This document shows, one piece after another, positions 9,520-17,926 of a DNA stretch of 64,000 nucleotides. Under the pieces are notes generated by a model. It had not been told where the DNA came from. It was given only the letters and a program-made list of their open reading frames with translations, and ran no database searches. The position numbers and the translations under genes were made by a program. The stretch is from Rhizobium sp. CG5 (GTDB taxonomy: Bacteria > Pseudomonadota > Alphaproteobacteria > Rhizobiales > Rhizobiaceae), in NCBI RefSeq assembly GCF_023701945.1, contig NZ_JABAEF010000002.1:434001-498000 (forward strand), in the 5' to 3' direction. Each line of letters opens with the position of its first letter. Position 1 is the first letter of the stretch.

Positions 9520-10191
9520 TCAGCCAACCAGCAGAATATGCAGCGCTCTCGGCCCATGTGCGCCCAACAGCAGGGTCTGCTCGATATCGCCCGAGCGCGA
9601 TGGGCCGGTGACGAAATTGACGGTGCGCGGCATGACGTTCCGGCCGTTGGCCTGCCGCAGCCGAGCCCAGATGGTTTCCATGTCGCCAGCGATGTCGGAG
9701 GCGTTGACCACGACGATATGATGTTCCGGCAGGAAGGTCAGCGTCACGGGATTGTCCGGCCCCGACAGCAGGGCCAGCGTCCCGCTTTCGGCAATGCCGC
9801 CGAAGGCATGGCTGACGGCGGTGAGGTCGTGGCCGTGAGAGGCGCCGTGGCGAACCTCCAGCGTGCCTTCCTCGCTCCACGGCGCCGAGGTCAGGCGCGG
9901 GTCCGCGCCGATCCTGACCGACGCCGGCAGGTTGCGGGATTTCAGGTAGGTGCTGACGGCGGCCGGCAGGGCATCGAGACTGCTGATGCGTCCCACACTG
10001 GCGCTGTATGTCTCTGCCATCCGGCAAAACAGTGCGACCCGCTCGTCCAGCGGCAATTGCCCGCGCGCCGGAATGATGCCGACCGGCGGCGTCGCCAGCC
10101 GGGCCGACGCCACCGACTGGCGCTCGCTGTCATGCGGCGAGGCCTTCAGCGCCGAGCGGATTTTCAGGAGGATGGCGGTTCTGCCCTGCAT
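9520..10191 (-). CDS. lutC: Lactate utilization protein C, LUD domain
   Basis: A 223-residue LutC/YkgG (LUD) family protein. Evidence: the HDLTAVSHAFGGIAESGTLAL block and the following NPVTLTFLPEHHIVVV and GPSRSGDIEQTLLLGAHGPR, the glycine-rich signature of the family near the C-terminus. In Bacillus LutABC together oxidise L-lactate to pyruvate. The start at 10191 (MQGRTAILLKI) lies 2 bases after the lutB stop and is preceded by AGGAGG inside lutB; a longer frame to 10248 is less likely. It is the last gene of lutR-lutA-lutB-lutC. Confidence 0.93.
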   Translation of the reverse strand: MQGRTAILLKIRSALKASPHDSERQSVASARLATPPVGIIPARGQLPLDERVALFCRMAETYSASVGRISSLDALPAAVSTYLKSRNLPASVRIGADPRLTSAPWSEEGTLEVRHGASHGHDLTAVSHAFGGIAESGTLALLSGPDNPVTLTFLPEHHIVVVNASDIAGDMETIWARLRQANGRNVMPRTVNFVTGPSRSGDIEQTLLLGAHGPRALHILLVG

Positions 10192-10193
10192 GG

Positions 10194-11642
10194 TCAGGCT
10201 CCCCGGTTTTTGGCGGATGACTGCTCGGCCGATTGCCGCGCCGCCCATTGCTCGAGGAAGGAACGTCCCTCCGGCGCCGGCATGTCACGATGTTGTGTCC
10301 AGCCGGAGGCCAGCGGCAGCGACGGGATCCGCTGGCTCTTGCCGCCGAGCCACACGAGCGCCGTCCGGCCGATTGCGGCGGCCAGGTGATAGAGCTTCGG
10401 CCGCTTGGCGAAAAAGGCCCATAGCGTGATGCCGTAGCGGCTGGCGGCCGGTGTCAGGTGCCGTTCGAACTCCCGCTCGCGCCAGTGCCGCATCATCTTC
10501 GGCAGCGGAATGCGCATCGGACAGACGCTTTCGCAGCGTCCGCAGAAGGTCGAGGCATTCGGCAAATGGCCCGACTGGTCGATGCCGAACAGCGACGGCG
10601 TCAGCACCGAACCCATCGGCCCCGGATAGACCGAGCCATAGGCATGGCCGCCGATCGCATGGTAGACCGGACAGTGGTTGATGCAGGCGCCGCAGCGGAT
10701 GCAGCGCAGCATCTCCTCGAATTCGGTGCCGAGCATGGCGGTGCGGCCATTGTCGAGCAGCACGACATGGTATTCCTCCGGTCCGTCCGGATCCTCCGGC
10801 CGCTTCGGCCCGGTGGAAAAGGTCGTGTAGACCGACATGTCCTGCCCGGTCGCCGAGCGGGCCAAAAGCCGCAGGATCTGCGAACAGTCCTCCAGCGTCG
10901 GCACGATCTTCTCGATCGAGGCGACCACCACATGCACCTTGCCGAGCGTCTGGGTCAGGTCGCCATTGCCTTCGTTGGTGACGATCACCGAGGAGCCGGT
11001 CTCGGCAATCAGGAAATTGGCGCCGGTAATGCCGACATCGGCCTGGAAATAGCGCTGGCGCAGCACCTCGCGGGCTTCCGCCAGCAGCAGTTCCGGCGCT
11101 CTCAAGTCCCGGTCCGCGTCGAGATGGGTGTGAACCCGGCGGAAATCCTCCTCCACCTGTTCCTTGTTGAGATGCACGGCGGGCGCAATGATATGGCTTG
11201 GATGCTCGCCGCGCAGCTGGATGATATATTCACCTAGATCGGTCTCCACCGGCTCGATGCCGTTCGCCTCCAGGAATTCGTTGAGATTGATCTCCTCGGT
11301 GATCATCGACTTGCCCTTGGTAACGGTCTTGGCGCCGACCCGCTGGCAGATATCCTTGATGATCTGGCGCGCGTCCGCCGCACTTTCCGCCCAGTGCACA
11401 TGCCCGCCCGACGCCGTCACCTTGGCCTCATAGGCCTCCAGGTAGAGATCGAGATGGGCCAGCGTATGGTTCTTGATGTCGCGGGCCCGGTCCCGGAGCG
11501 CATCGAATTCCGGCAGCGCTGCGGCCGCCGTCGCGCGCTTGGCGATAAAGCCGGTCTCGACATTCTTCAGCGCCTTCTGCAATTGCGCATCCACCAGCGC
11601 GCCGGCGGCATTGGACTTGAACTGCGTCGAGGTCATCTGCAT
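10194..11642 (-). CDS. lutB: Lactate utilization iron-sulfur protein B
   Basis: A 482-residue LutB. The N-terminal two thirds are a LUD domain (VHWAESAADARQIIKDIC, KGKSMITEEINLN, FLIAETGSSVIVTNEGNGD). The C-terminal third has two 4Fe-4S ferredoxin clusters: CIRCGACINHCPVY and CGRCESVCPMRIPL. It is thought to pass electrons within the LutABC lactate-oxidising complex at the inner face of the membrane. The ATG at 11642 has GAAGGA about 9 bases upstream; ATG 11636 is an alternative. It follows lutA by 12 bases and precedes lutC by 2. Confidence 0.94.
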   Translation of the reverse strand: MQMTSTQFKSNAAGALVDAQLQKALKNVETGFIAKRATAAAALPEFDALRDRARDIKNHTLAHLDLYLEAYEAKVTASGGHVHWAESAADARQIIKDICQRVGAKTVTKGKSMITEEINLNEFLEANGIEPVETDLGEYIIQLRGEHPSHIIAPAVHLNKEQVEEDFRRVHTHLDADRDLRAPELLLAEAREVLRQRYFQADVGITGANFLIAETGSSVIVTNEGNGDLTQTLGKVHVVVASIEKIVPTLEDCSQILRLLARSATGQDMSVYTTFSTGPKRPEDPDGPEEYHVVLLDNGRTAMLGTEFEEMLRCIRCGACINHCPVYHAIGGHAYGSVYPGPMGSVLTPSLFGIDQSGHLPNASTFCGRCESVCPMRIPLPKMMRHWREREFERHLTPAASRYGITLWAFFAKRPKLYHLAAAIGRTALVWLGGKSQRIPSLPLASGWTQHRDMPAPEGRSFLEQWAARQSAEQSSAKNRGA

Positions 11643-11654
11643 CGCATCAGTCCT

Positions 11655-12434
11655 TCACTTGCCGCTGCCGGCGATCGGCGGCTTGTCGGTCATCCCTGCC
11701 AGCACTTCGGCGACATGGCGCACCGCGATCGGCGAGCCCTCGCGCTTCAGCTTGCCGGCCATGTTCATCAGACAGCCCATGTCGCCGGCCAGCAGCAGGT
11801 CGGCGCCGGTTGCAGTGATGTCGGCGGTCTTCTTGGTGACCATGGCGCCGGAAATATCGGAATATTTGACGCAGAACGTGCCGCCGAAGCCGCAACAGAC
11901 GTCGCTGGTCGCCATTTCCTTGAGCTCAATTCCCTCGATGGAGGCGAGCAACTGGCGCGGCTGCGCCTGCACGCCGAGTTCGCGCAAACCCGAACAGCTG
12001 TCGTGATAGGTGACGGTGGCGGACAGTGTTGCCGAGACCGCCGGCACGCCCCTGACGTCGGTCAGGAAGGACACCAGCTCGAAGACCTTGTCCGAAAAGC
12101 GCCGACAGCGCTCCTCCCATTGGGCGTCGCCCTTGAACAGGCCGGGATAGTGTTTCTTCAGCATCGCAGCGCAGGAGCCGGACGGCGCCACCACATAGTC
12201 GAAGCCCTCGAACTGCTCGATCACCTGCTCGGCAATGGCGCGGGTGTCCCGGCGGTCGCCGGTATTGTAGGCCGGCTGGCCGCAGCAGGTCTGCGCCATC
12301 GGCACGATCACCGTGCAGCCCGCATCCTCGATCAGCTGGGCGCTGGCAAAGCCGACGCTCGGGCGAAACAGATCGACAAGACAGGTGGCGAACAGGCCGA
12401 CCCGGGGCCTTGGCGTCTGCGCTTCGGTATTCAT
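11655..12434 (-). CDS. lutA: Lactate utilization iron-sulfur protein A
   Basis: A 259-residue protein with two CCG (cysteine-rich) domains like those of glycolate oxidase GlcF and heterodisulfide reductase: CCGQPAYNTG after a first Cys (TCLVDLF) in the N-terminal half, and CCGFGGTFCVKY preceded by YHDSCSGLRELG in the second. These bind iron-sulfur clusters used in lactate oxidation. The start ATG at 12434 overlaps the lutR stop as ATGA, so translation is coupled to the regulator; the longer frame to 12536 is rejected for that reason. Confidence 0.94.
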   Translation of the reverse strand: MNTEAQTPRPRVGLFATCLVDLFRPSVGFASAQLIEDAGCTVIVPMAQTCCGQPAYNTGDRRDTRAIAEQVIEQFEGFDYVVAPSGSCAAMLKKHYPGLFKGDAQWEERCRRFSDKVFELVSFLTDVRGVPAVSATLSATVTYHDSCSGLRELGVQAQPRQLLASIEGIELKEMATSDVCCGFGGTFCVKYSDISGAMVTKKTADITATGADLLLAGDMGCLMNMAGKLKREGSPIAVRHVAEVLAGMTDKPPIAGSGK

Positions 12435-13273
12435 GTCTCGATGTCCGTTTTTTCGTTGGGCTGGGGGGAGGCGACGCGCGGCGTGCCCGGCTGGCTGTCG
12501 CGCTGCAGCAGCCGCAGGCGCGCCACGCGGCCCCATTCGTCGGCCCGCGCTGCGCTGTCGACGGCCTGCATGACGAAATCGATATGGGCCTGTGCTGCCC
12601 GTTTGGCGCGGTCCGGATCGCCCGCCGCGATCGCCTCGTAAATGGCGATATGCTGGGCCAGCAGCCGGTCGCGGGCATCGGCAAAGGCAAACACGGCGCG
12701 TCGGTTGAAAAAGATGCCTTCGCTGAGCAGCCGGTAGCAGGCGCGCATGGTGTGCAGCAGAATGATATTGTGGGCCGCTTCGCCGATCGCATTGTGGAAT
12801 TCCACGTCCGCCGCCAGCTCGTCTTCCGGCCGGCCGCGGCCATGGGCGGCCTTCATGTCCTCGACAATGCGCGCCAGCAGCGAAAGATCGGTTTCGCTGG
12901 CCCGGCGGGCGGCAAGCTCGGCCGTCAAGCCTTCCAGCTCGCGGCGATATTCCAGATAGTCGCGCGTGGCGCGTTCGTGGCGGGAGATGAGGTCGATGAT
13001 CGGTTTCGAAAACACCTGGCCGATGATATCGGCGACATAGGTGCCGCCGCCATGCTGGCTGACCAGCAGGCCGCGCTGTTCCAGCTCCTTCAGCGCCTCG
13101 CGCAGGATCGGCCGGGACACGTCGAAATCGAGCGCCAGATCCCGTTCGCCCGGCAGCCGGTCGCCATCGCGCAACACGCCTTGCAGGATCAGCAGTTCGA
13201 TCTGTCGAACCACTTCGCTGGCCGTCCGGCTATGGGTGATCTGGGCGAAAAGCCCGGCATCCTTGTCGGTCAC
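12431..13273 (-). CDS. lutR: GntR/FadR-type regulator of the lut operon
   Basis: A 280-residue FCD-type GntR regulator, first gene of its operon. The N-terminal winged helix is clear (EVVRQIELLILQGVLRDGDR, LPGERDLALDFDVSRPILRE, LEQRGLL); the FadR-like C-terminal ligand domain has Asp and His metal-ligand candidates in the EFHNAIGEAAHN helix and the later HIAIYEAI helix. The start is the GTG at 13273, which has a perfect AGGAGG five bases upstream; the ATG at 13312 lacks such a site. Inference: it senses lactate or a related hydroxy acid and controls lutABC and itself. I could not pick a convincing operator. Confidence 0.88.
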   Translation of the reverse strand: MTDKDAGLFAQITHSRTASEVVRQIELLILQGVLRDGDRLPGERDLALDFDVSRPILREALKELEQRGLLVSQHGGGTYVADIIGQVFSKPIIDLISRHERATRDYLEYRRELEGLTAELAARRASETDLSLLARIVEDMKAAHGRGRPEDELAADVEFHNAIGEAAHNIILLHTMRACYRLLSEGIFFNRRAVFAFADARDRLLAQHIAIYEAIAAGDPDRAKRAAQAHIDFVMQAVDSAARADEWGRVARLRLLQRDSQPGTPRVASPQPNEKTDIET

Positions 13274-13278
13274 GCGAT

Positions 13279-13284
13279 CCTCCT
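13279..13284 (-). promoter_or_regulatory. Ribosome binding site that fixes the lutR GTG start
   Basis: Read on the minus strand this is AGGAGG, spaced five bases from the GTG at 13273. It is the strongest start signal in the region and decides against the upstream ATG at 13312. Confidence 0.8.
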
Positions 13285-13449
13285 GTGCCGTTGTTCTAGC
13301 AAGCGGTGGCATAATTGGTCAATAAACTTGTCCACTTGTCGCATTACAGCGTTGCGAAGCGGATAGAGAGGGTACTGCGGCAAAGGTGTGACTTCCCCAT
13401 TGCTTCGCTTTTGTTAAGATCGCCACCTGTAACGGGGAGACTGAAAGAC

Positions 13450-14721
13450 GTGGTGAAACGGTCGTTTGCATTTCCGGCAGCCCCGGACCGGGCGCTGGCG
13501 CTCGGCGAAATCCATGCGCGGCCCTATGCGCTGGTGAAATCGGCGCGGGTCATCTTCCAGCTCGCCTTCATGATGGATGGCGGCTCGGCCGTGCATCACG
13601 CGGCGATCGCCGAGCTGTCGCGCAGCCGCGGCGTGTCGCCGCCCGAACGCAATGCCCGCTATCACGCACTGGCCTGGGGGCAGGGCACGCTGCGCTGGGA
13701 ACGCCACACGGAATTTTCCACCTGGTTCTGGGATGGGCCGCTGCCCGAGCAGTTCGGCGGCGAGGTCGCGGTACATCCCTTCGGCGACGGCTTTTCGCCA
13801 CCCGGCCCGCTGATGTCGGGCATAAGGCTTGAAATCCGCCCGGATGGCCAGCCGGTCACCGATGCGATGAATGTCTTCGATCCGGCCAGCCTCTGTTACA
13901 GCGAGGTCAAGAACGGCCAGGCGGCTGTTCTGACCGACTTCCGCCAGGATGGCGATGGCCTCACCCAGATCCTCGTCATCGACCGGGGTCTGAGCGAAGC
14001 CGGCCGCGGTGCCCTGGTGCAGCGCCTGCTCGATATCGAGACCTATCGCACCTTCGCCATGCTCGGCCTGCCGCTCGCCCAGACCCTGTCGCCGGATATC
14101 CGCCGCATCGAGGATGGCTTAACCGGCGTCACCCAGCGCATGAAGACCAATGCCCGCGACGAGGCGGATGCCATGCTGGGCGAAATCACCCGGCTTGCCG
14201 CCGAACTGGAGGCCAATGACGCGCTCAGCCTCTACCGCTTCGGCGCCAGCCGCGCCTATGACGGCATCGTGCGCGAGCGCATCAAGACGCTGGATGAAAC
14301 GCCGGTGCCGGGCTACGAGACCCTGGGCTCGTTCCTGGAGCGGCGCCTGGCGCCGGCCATGCGCACCTGTCAGTCCGTCGAGGAGCGCCAGGCCAACCTG
14401 TCGCGCAAGCTGTCGCGCGCCACCGGCCTCGTCCGCTCCTGGATCGACGTGGAGCTGGAACGCCAGAACGGCGACCTGCTCTCCACCATGAACCGCCGTG
14501 CCGAAATGCAACTGCGCCTGCAGCAGACTGTCGAGGGCCTGTCGGTGGCGGCGATCTCCTATTACATCGTCGGTCTCGTCGGCTATCTCGCCAAGGCGAT
14601 CAGCCACGACCTGCTGCCGGTCGATCCTGGCGTCATCACCGGCCTTTCGGTGCCCTTCGCGGTGCTCGGCGTCTGGTACGTGGTCCGCCGCGTCAGGCAG
14701 CGCCATGCGGAGGGGGATTGA
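13450..14721 (+). CDS. DUF3422 membrane-anchored protein
   Basis: A conserved alphaproteobacterial protein of about 423 residues. Family blocks include ALALGEIHARPYALVKSARVI near the start, LPEQFGGEVAVHPFGDGFSPPG, VIDRGLSEAGRGALVQRLLDIETYRTFAMLGL and a long helical middle. Two hydrophobic C-terminal segments (AAISYYIVGLVGYLAKAI and GVITGLSVPFAVLGVWYVV) should anchor it in the inner membrane, with a short basic tail. The frame is open from 13315, but GTG 13450 or 13453, after a GGGGAGA, fits the conserved N-terminus and leaves room for the divergent lutR promoter. No biochemical role is known. It converges with hicB three bases apart. Confidence 0.85.
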   Translation: MVKRSFAFPAAPDRALALGEIHARPYALVKSARVIFQLAFMMDGGSAVHHAAIAELSRSRGVSPPERNARYHALAWGQGTLRWERHTEFSTWFWDGPLPEQFGGEVAVHPFGDGFSPPGPLMSGIRLEIRPDGQPVTDAMNVFDPASLCYSEVKNGQAAVLTDFRQDGDGLTQILVIDRGLSEAGRGALVQRLLDIETYRTFAMLGLPLAQTLSPDIRRIEDGLTGVTQRMKTNARDEADAMLGEITRLAAELEANDALSLYRFGASRAYDGIVRERIKTLDETPVPGYETLGSFLERRLAPAMRTCQSVEERQANLSRKLSRATGLVRSWIDVELERQNGDLLSTMNRRAEMQLRLQQTVEGLSVAAISYYIVGLVGYLAKAISHDLLPVDPGVITGLSVPFAVLGVWYVVRRVRQRHAEGD

Positions 14722-14723
14722 GC

Positions 14724-15059
14724 TTATTGCTCGGCGGCGGACTCGATTACGTCGGAGATCCATTCGTTGAGGCTTTTCTGCTCGGCGCGTGCGGCAAGAA
14801 CGGCAGCTTCATGCAGTTTCGGGGCAAGCCGCACGTTGAACCTGCCGGAGAATTGCCGATAGGGCGATACGCCGTTTTCCGCGCACATCTCCAGGAAAAC
14901 CTTGAGCGACAGAGCGCCTTCTTCACGCAGCTTGTCGATGCTGTCGGCATAAAAGTCCGCGCCGCCATTCAGGCCGAGAAATTCGCCGCGCAGCAGGCCG
15001 ATATCCGGATCCAGGGACACGACGGCTTTCTGGCCTTCAATCTCGATAATGTTGTTCAC
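14724..15059 (-). CDS. hicB: HicB-family antitoxin
   Basis: A 111-residue antitoxin. The N-terminal part is a degenerate RNase H-like HicB fold (VVSLDPDIGLLRGEFLGL) and the C-terminus is a ribbon-helix-helix domain (RFNVRLAPKLHEAAVLAARAEQKSLNEWISDVI), which should bind the operator upstream of hicA. The start is the GTG at 15059, which overlaps the hicA stop as GTGA; an ATG at 15086 inside hicA is possible. Pairing with HicA makes the call secure. The module sits between two core genes and is probably a mobile stabilisation or defence cassette. Confidence 0.88.
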   Translation of the reverse strand: MNNIIEIEGQKAVVSLDPDIGLLRGEFLGLNGGADFYADSIDKLREEGALSLKVFLEMCAENGVSPYRQFSGRFNVRLAPKLHEAAVLAARAEQKSLNEWISDVIESAAEQ

Positions 15060-15310
15060 GGCACTATTCCATTCTCTTCGAACCATCTGCGGATGCTGGC
15101 AACAGCCCCCTTGTCGGTGTCCGGCGAGGGATGCGGCCGGTGAAAGACCTTGATCTGGCCGAACAGGAAAACCCCGACCCGCGACCCCTCCCGTTCGCTG
15201 ACCTCCGCGCCCAACGCGATAAACAGAGCCTCGATCTCCGACCAGCGGATCGTGCCGCTCACCGGACGAGAAAAGATCTGTTCGAGCGTGGCGCGATGTT
15301 TACGCTTCAT
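15056..15310 (-). CDS. hicA: HicA-family mRNA interferase toxin
   Basis: An 84-residue basic protein with the double-stranded RNA-binding fold of HicA: IRWSEIEALFIALGAEVSEREGSRVG, then IKVFHRPHPSPDTDKGAVASIRRWFEENG, in which the His of FHRPHP is the usual catalytic position. It precedes hicB with a four-base overlap, the common hicA-hicB order. The start at 15310 (MKRKHRATLEQ) is chosen because the palindromic operator covers 15320-15349 and would otherwise overlap the codons from ATG 15325. No clear ribosome site precedes 15310, so initiation may be weak or leaderless. The toxin looks intact. Confidence 0.85.
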   Translation of the reverse strand: MKRKHRATLEQIFSRPVSGTIRWSEIEALFIALGAEVSEREGSRVGVFLFGQIKVFHRPHPSPDTDKGAVASIRRWFEENGIVP

Positions 15311-15319
15311 ACATTTCGA

Positions 15320-15349
15320 TACCATTATCTGGTACCAAAATCAATGGTA
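15320..15349. promoter_or_regulatory. Candidate HicB operator
   Basis: Two overlapping inverted repeats of the same half-site: TACCA (15320-15324) with TGGTA (15330-15334), and TACCA (15333-15337) with TGGTA (15345-15349). They share a central GGTACC. The site lies 10-39 bases upstream of the hicA start, where autoregulation of toxin-antitoxin operons normally acts. The role is inferred from position and symmetry. Confidence 0.6.
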
Positions 15350-15461
15350 GCCCTCTCTTGGTAGCCTGTCCTTGAGGTGCATCACCGCAAATTCCCTTGC
15401 CCCGCTTCCGCATCCGGCCGATAAAGATTGCGCAGATCAAACAACGGCGTGACGAAAGCAG

Positions 15462-16874
15462 ATGGTCCGGCAGACACGTGCAAAGCTCGACAAGAACGGT
15501 TTGAGCAGCCTCGGCCTCGACAAACTGGTCGATATTCTGCTCGACGAGGCCACGGCCAACAAGGCGTTGAAGGCCCGTCTGCAGACGGCTTTGGCCGGAG
15601 AGGTCGGGCCGCAGGAAATGGGCCGGCTGATCGACAAGCGTCTCGACAGCTCGGATCGTGCCACGACGCGCATCAACAGCGCCCGCGCCAAGGACCTTGC
15701 CGCCGAATATGCCGGCCTTGCCCGCAACATCCTCTCGGAACTCGGCGCTGCCGATCCGGCCGGCGCTGCCGATCGCATCCTGCGGTTCCTGGCGCTGCGC
15801 TTTTCGCTGTCGGCCCGGCTGGTCGCCGACAGTCCCCGCCTGTGGAAGGTCTTTGACGATGCCGAGGTCGCGGCTTGTGAGTTGATCGCCACCGTGGCCC
15901 CGCAGGATCAGGTGCTGCTGGTGCCGCAGATCGAAATGCTGCGCCAGCGGGATCGTTACGCCGAGCAGACCGGCTTCCTGCGTGCCCTCACGGGCGTCTT
16001 GGAAAGGCCCGCCGCCGATGCCTGGAAAGCGGTGTTGACCGGCGTCCTGCCCACCGAGCCGCTGAAGCTGCGGGCGCTCGATCTGCTCCAGGCCCTGGCG
16101 CTGCACCAGGAGGACATGGATACCTTCCTGAAGCTTGAAGGTGACAAGCCGGAAAACCGCCGCGATACCCTGGCCGTCGCCACGTTGCTGCATGCCGCCG
16201 GCCGCCATCAGGATGCGCTGGAATGGGTGCGCATGCGGCCAAGCGGCATGCGGCTTCTGCCCGTCAATGGCGAGATCATGTCCGTCGGCCCGGAATATGG
16301 CGCCCGCGAGCGGCGTCTGCTGGAGGCCGAGATCCTCGAACGCCTGAAACGGCGCGAGGATGCCCAGGCCCTGCGCTGGCGCGAATTCGCCGAGACCTAC
16401 GATCCTGCCGTGCTCCGGCTCTATCTGTCGAAGCTCGACGATTTCGCCGAATTCGACGAGATGGACCGGGCTTTCGCGCTGGTCGACGATGCCAGCGACA
16501 TCTATGCGGCGCTGGAGTTCTTCATCTCCTGGCCCAAGCTTGACCGCGCCGCGGCGCTGGTGCTGCGGCACGAGGCCAGCTGGGAAGGCCGCTATTACGA
16601 GGATCTGGCACCGGCGGCCGAGGCTCTGTCCGAACAGCAGCCGCTGGCCGCCACCGTTCTTTATCGCGTCCTGATCAATGACATCCTGCGCCGCGGCATC
16701 GGTGCCGCCTATCCCTATGCCGCCCTCTACCTGACGGAGCTTGAGCGCCTTCTGCCGCATCTGCCGGAGGATGCGCGGTTGAAGCACCACGACGATTTCA
16801 TGGACGACCTGCGCCGCATCCATCCGAAGAAATACAGCTTCTGGAGCGCCGTTCCGGGCGGGCTGCGCGGCTGA
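15462..16874 (+). CDS. DUF6880 family protein
   Basis: A 470-residue soluble, all-helical protein of the DUF6880 group found in Rhizobiales. The N-terminus (LSSLGLDKLVDILLDEATANKALKARL) and the long array of helices rich in Leu, Ala, Glu and Arg suggest a repeat-helix (TPR/HEAT-like) scaffold; no enzymatic motif is visible. The C-terminus ends with a conserved HHDDFMDDLRRIHPKKYSFW block. Role unknown. It converges with the LysR gene, the stop codons being four bases apart. Confidence 0.78.
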   Translation: MVRQTRAKLDKNGLSSLGLDKLVDILLDEATANKALKARLQTALAGEVGPQEMGRLIDKRLDSSDRATTRINSARAKDLAAEYAGLARNILSELGAADPAGAADRILRFLALRFSLSARLVADSPRLWKVFDDAEVAACELIATVAPQDQVLLVPQIEMLRQRDRYAEQTGFLRALTGVLERPAADAWKAVLTGVLPTEPLKLRALDLLQALALHQEDMDTFLKLEGDKPENRRDTLAVATLLHAAGRHQDALEWVRMRPSGMRLLPVNGEIMSVGPEYGARERRLLEAEILERLKRREDAQALRWREFAETYDPAVLRLYLSKLDDFAEFDEMDRAFALVDDASDIYAALEFFISWPKLDRAAALVLRHEASWEGRYYEDLAPAAEALSEQQPLAATVLYRVLINDILRRGIGAAYPYAALYLTELERLLPHLPEDARLKHHDDFMDDLRRIHPKKYSFWSAVPGGLRG

Positions 16875-16877
16875 CGG

Positions 16878-17774
16878 TCACCCCTCCCAATAGGGCACGG
16901 GACCGTAGAGGCCGGAGAGATAGTCGATGAACAGCCGCACCTTGGCGGGCAGGAACTGCCGGCTCGGATAGACCGCCGAGAGCGCCACATTGCGCGAGCC
17001 CTCATAGCCGGGCAGCACCTGCACCAGCCGGCCGCTCTTCAGCTCCGGGCCGATATCCCAGGTGGAGCGCAGCGCGATCCCCAGTCCGACAATCACCGCC
17101 TCGCGGATCACCTCGCTGGAATTGGTGATCAGCGCCCCTTCCGGCTTCAGCACAAGACTGCCCTGCGGCCCTTCCAGCCGCCAGGCATCGTAATTATGGG
17201 CCGGCAGGCAGATATGCCGTTTCAGGTCGTCGATATCCTCCGGCATGCCATGAACCGCGATGTAATCGGGCGAGGCGCAGAGAATGCGCCGCACCGGTGC
17301 CAGCCGCCGCGCCACCAGCGTCGAATCGGTCAGTTCGGCAATGCGGATCGCCAGATCGAAGCCGCCACCGACGATATCGGTAAACTCGTCCGACAGCACC
17401 AGATGCAGGGTGAGATCCGGATGCGCCGCCATGAATCCTTTCAGATGCGGGGCAATGTGCAATCGCCCGAACGAGGTCGGCGCGGAGATCTTCAAGGTTC
17501 CGGTGACATCGGAGGAGCGCCCGGAGGCATAGGATTCGGCCTCTTCCAGGCCGGAGAGAACCGCCACCACCCGGTCGTAAAAGCCCTGTCCGGCTTCGGT
17601 CATCGAAAGCTGGCGTGTCGTGCGTTGCAGAAGCCGCGTGCCGAGCCGGTCTTCCAGCCGTTTGATGCGCTTGGAGACGACGGCCGGCGACAGCCCGAGC
17701 GCCCGCGCCGCCGTCGACATGCTGCCGGCAGCGATCACCCGGACAAACACTTCGAGATCGCCGAGATTGGTCAT
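16878..17774 (-). CDS. LysR-family transcriptional regulator
   Basis: A 298-residue LysR regulator. Residues 1-60 form the winged helix (LEVFVRVIAAGSMSTAARAL, then LSPAVVSKRIKRLEDRLGTRL); the rest is the two-lobed periplasmic-binding-like effector domain (LKISAPTSFGRLHIAPHL, DLAIRIAELTDSTLVARRLAP). It is transcribed away from glcD, with a 150-base shared promoter region, so control of glcDEF is a reasonable inference; it belongs to the large LysR branch resembling DmlR/GcvA-type activators and the ligand cannot be deduced. Confidence 0.88.
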   Translation of the reverse strand: MTNLGDLEVFVRVIAAGSMSTAARALGLSPAVVSKRIKRLEDRLGTRLLQRTTRQLSMTEAGQGFYDRVVAVLSGLEEAESYASGRSSDVTGTLKISAPTSFGRLHIAPHLKGFMAAHPDLTLHLVLSDEFTDIVGGGFDLAIRIAELTDSTLVARRLAPVRRILCASPDYIAVHGMPEDIDDLKRHICLPAHNYDAWRLEGPQGSLVLKPEGALITNSSEVIREAVIVGLGIALRSTWDIGPELKSGRLVQVLPGYEGSRNVALSAVYPSRQFLPAKVRLFIDYLSGLYGPVPYWEG

Positions 17775-17926
17775 GCCGGCCGGGCCTCCACAGATGCATT
17801 CTTTCCGAAATCGTCATAAGTCCATAACATTTGCATGACTTTCGTCAAAGTGGTAAAGAAACAATACCAGTTGAAGCGCATGCGGCGGGAGTGTATGCGG
17901 GTTCCATGCGGTGAGGGGAGACATGC

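Noticed and set aside
13274..13449. FadR/PdhR-type operator for LutR near 13313-13335
   Set aside because: An AATTGGTC half-site is present, but the matching half is missing, so the evidence is too weak.
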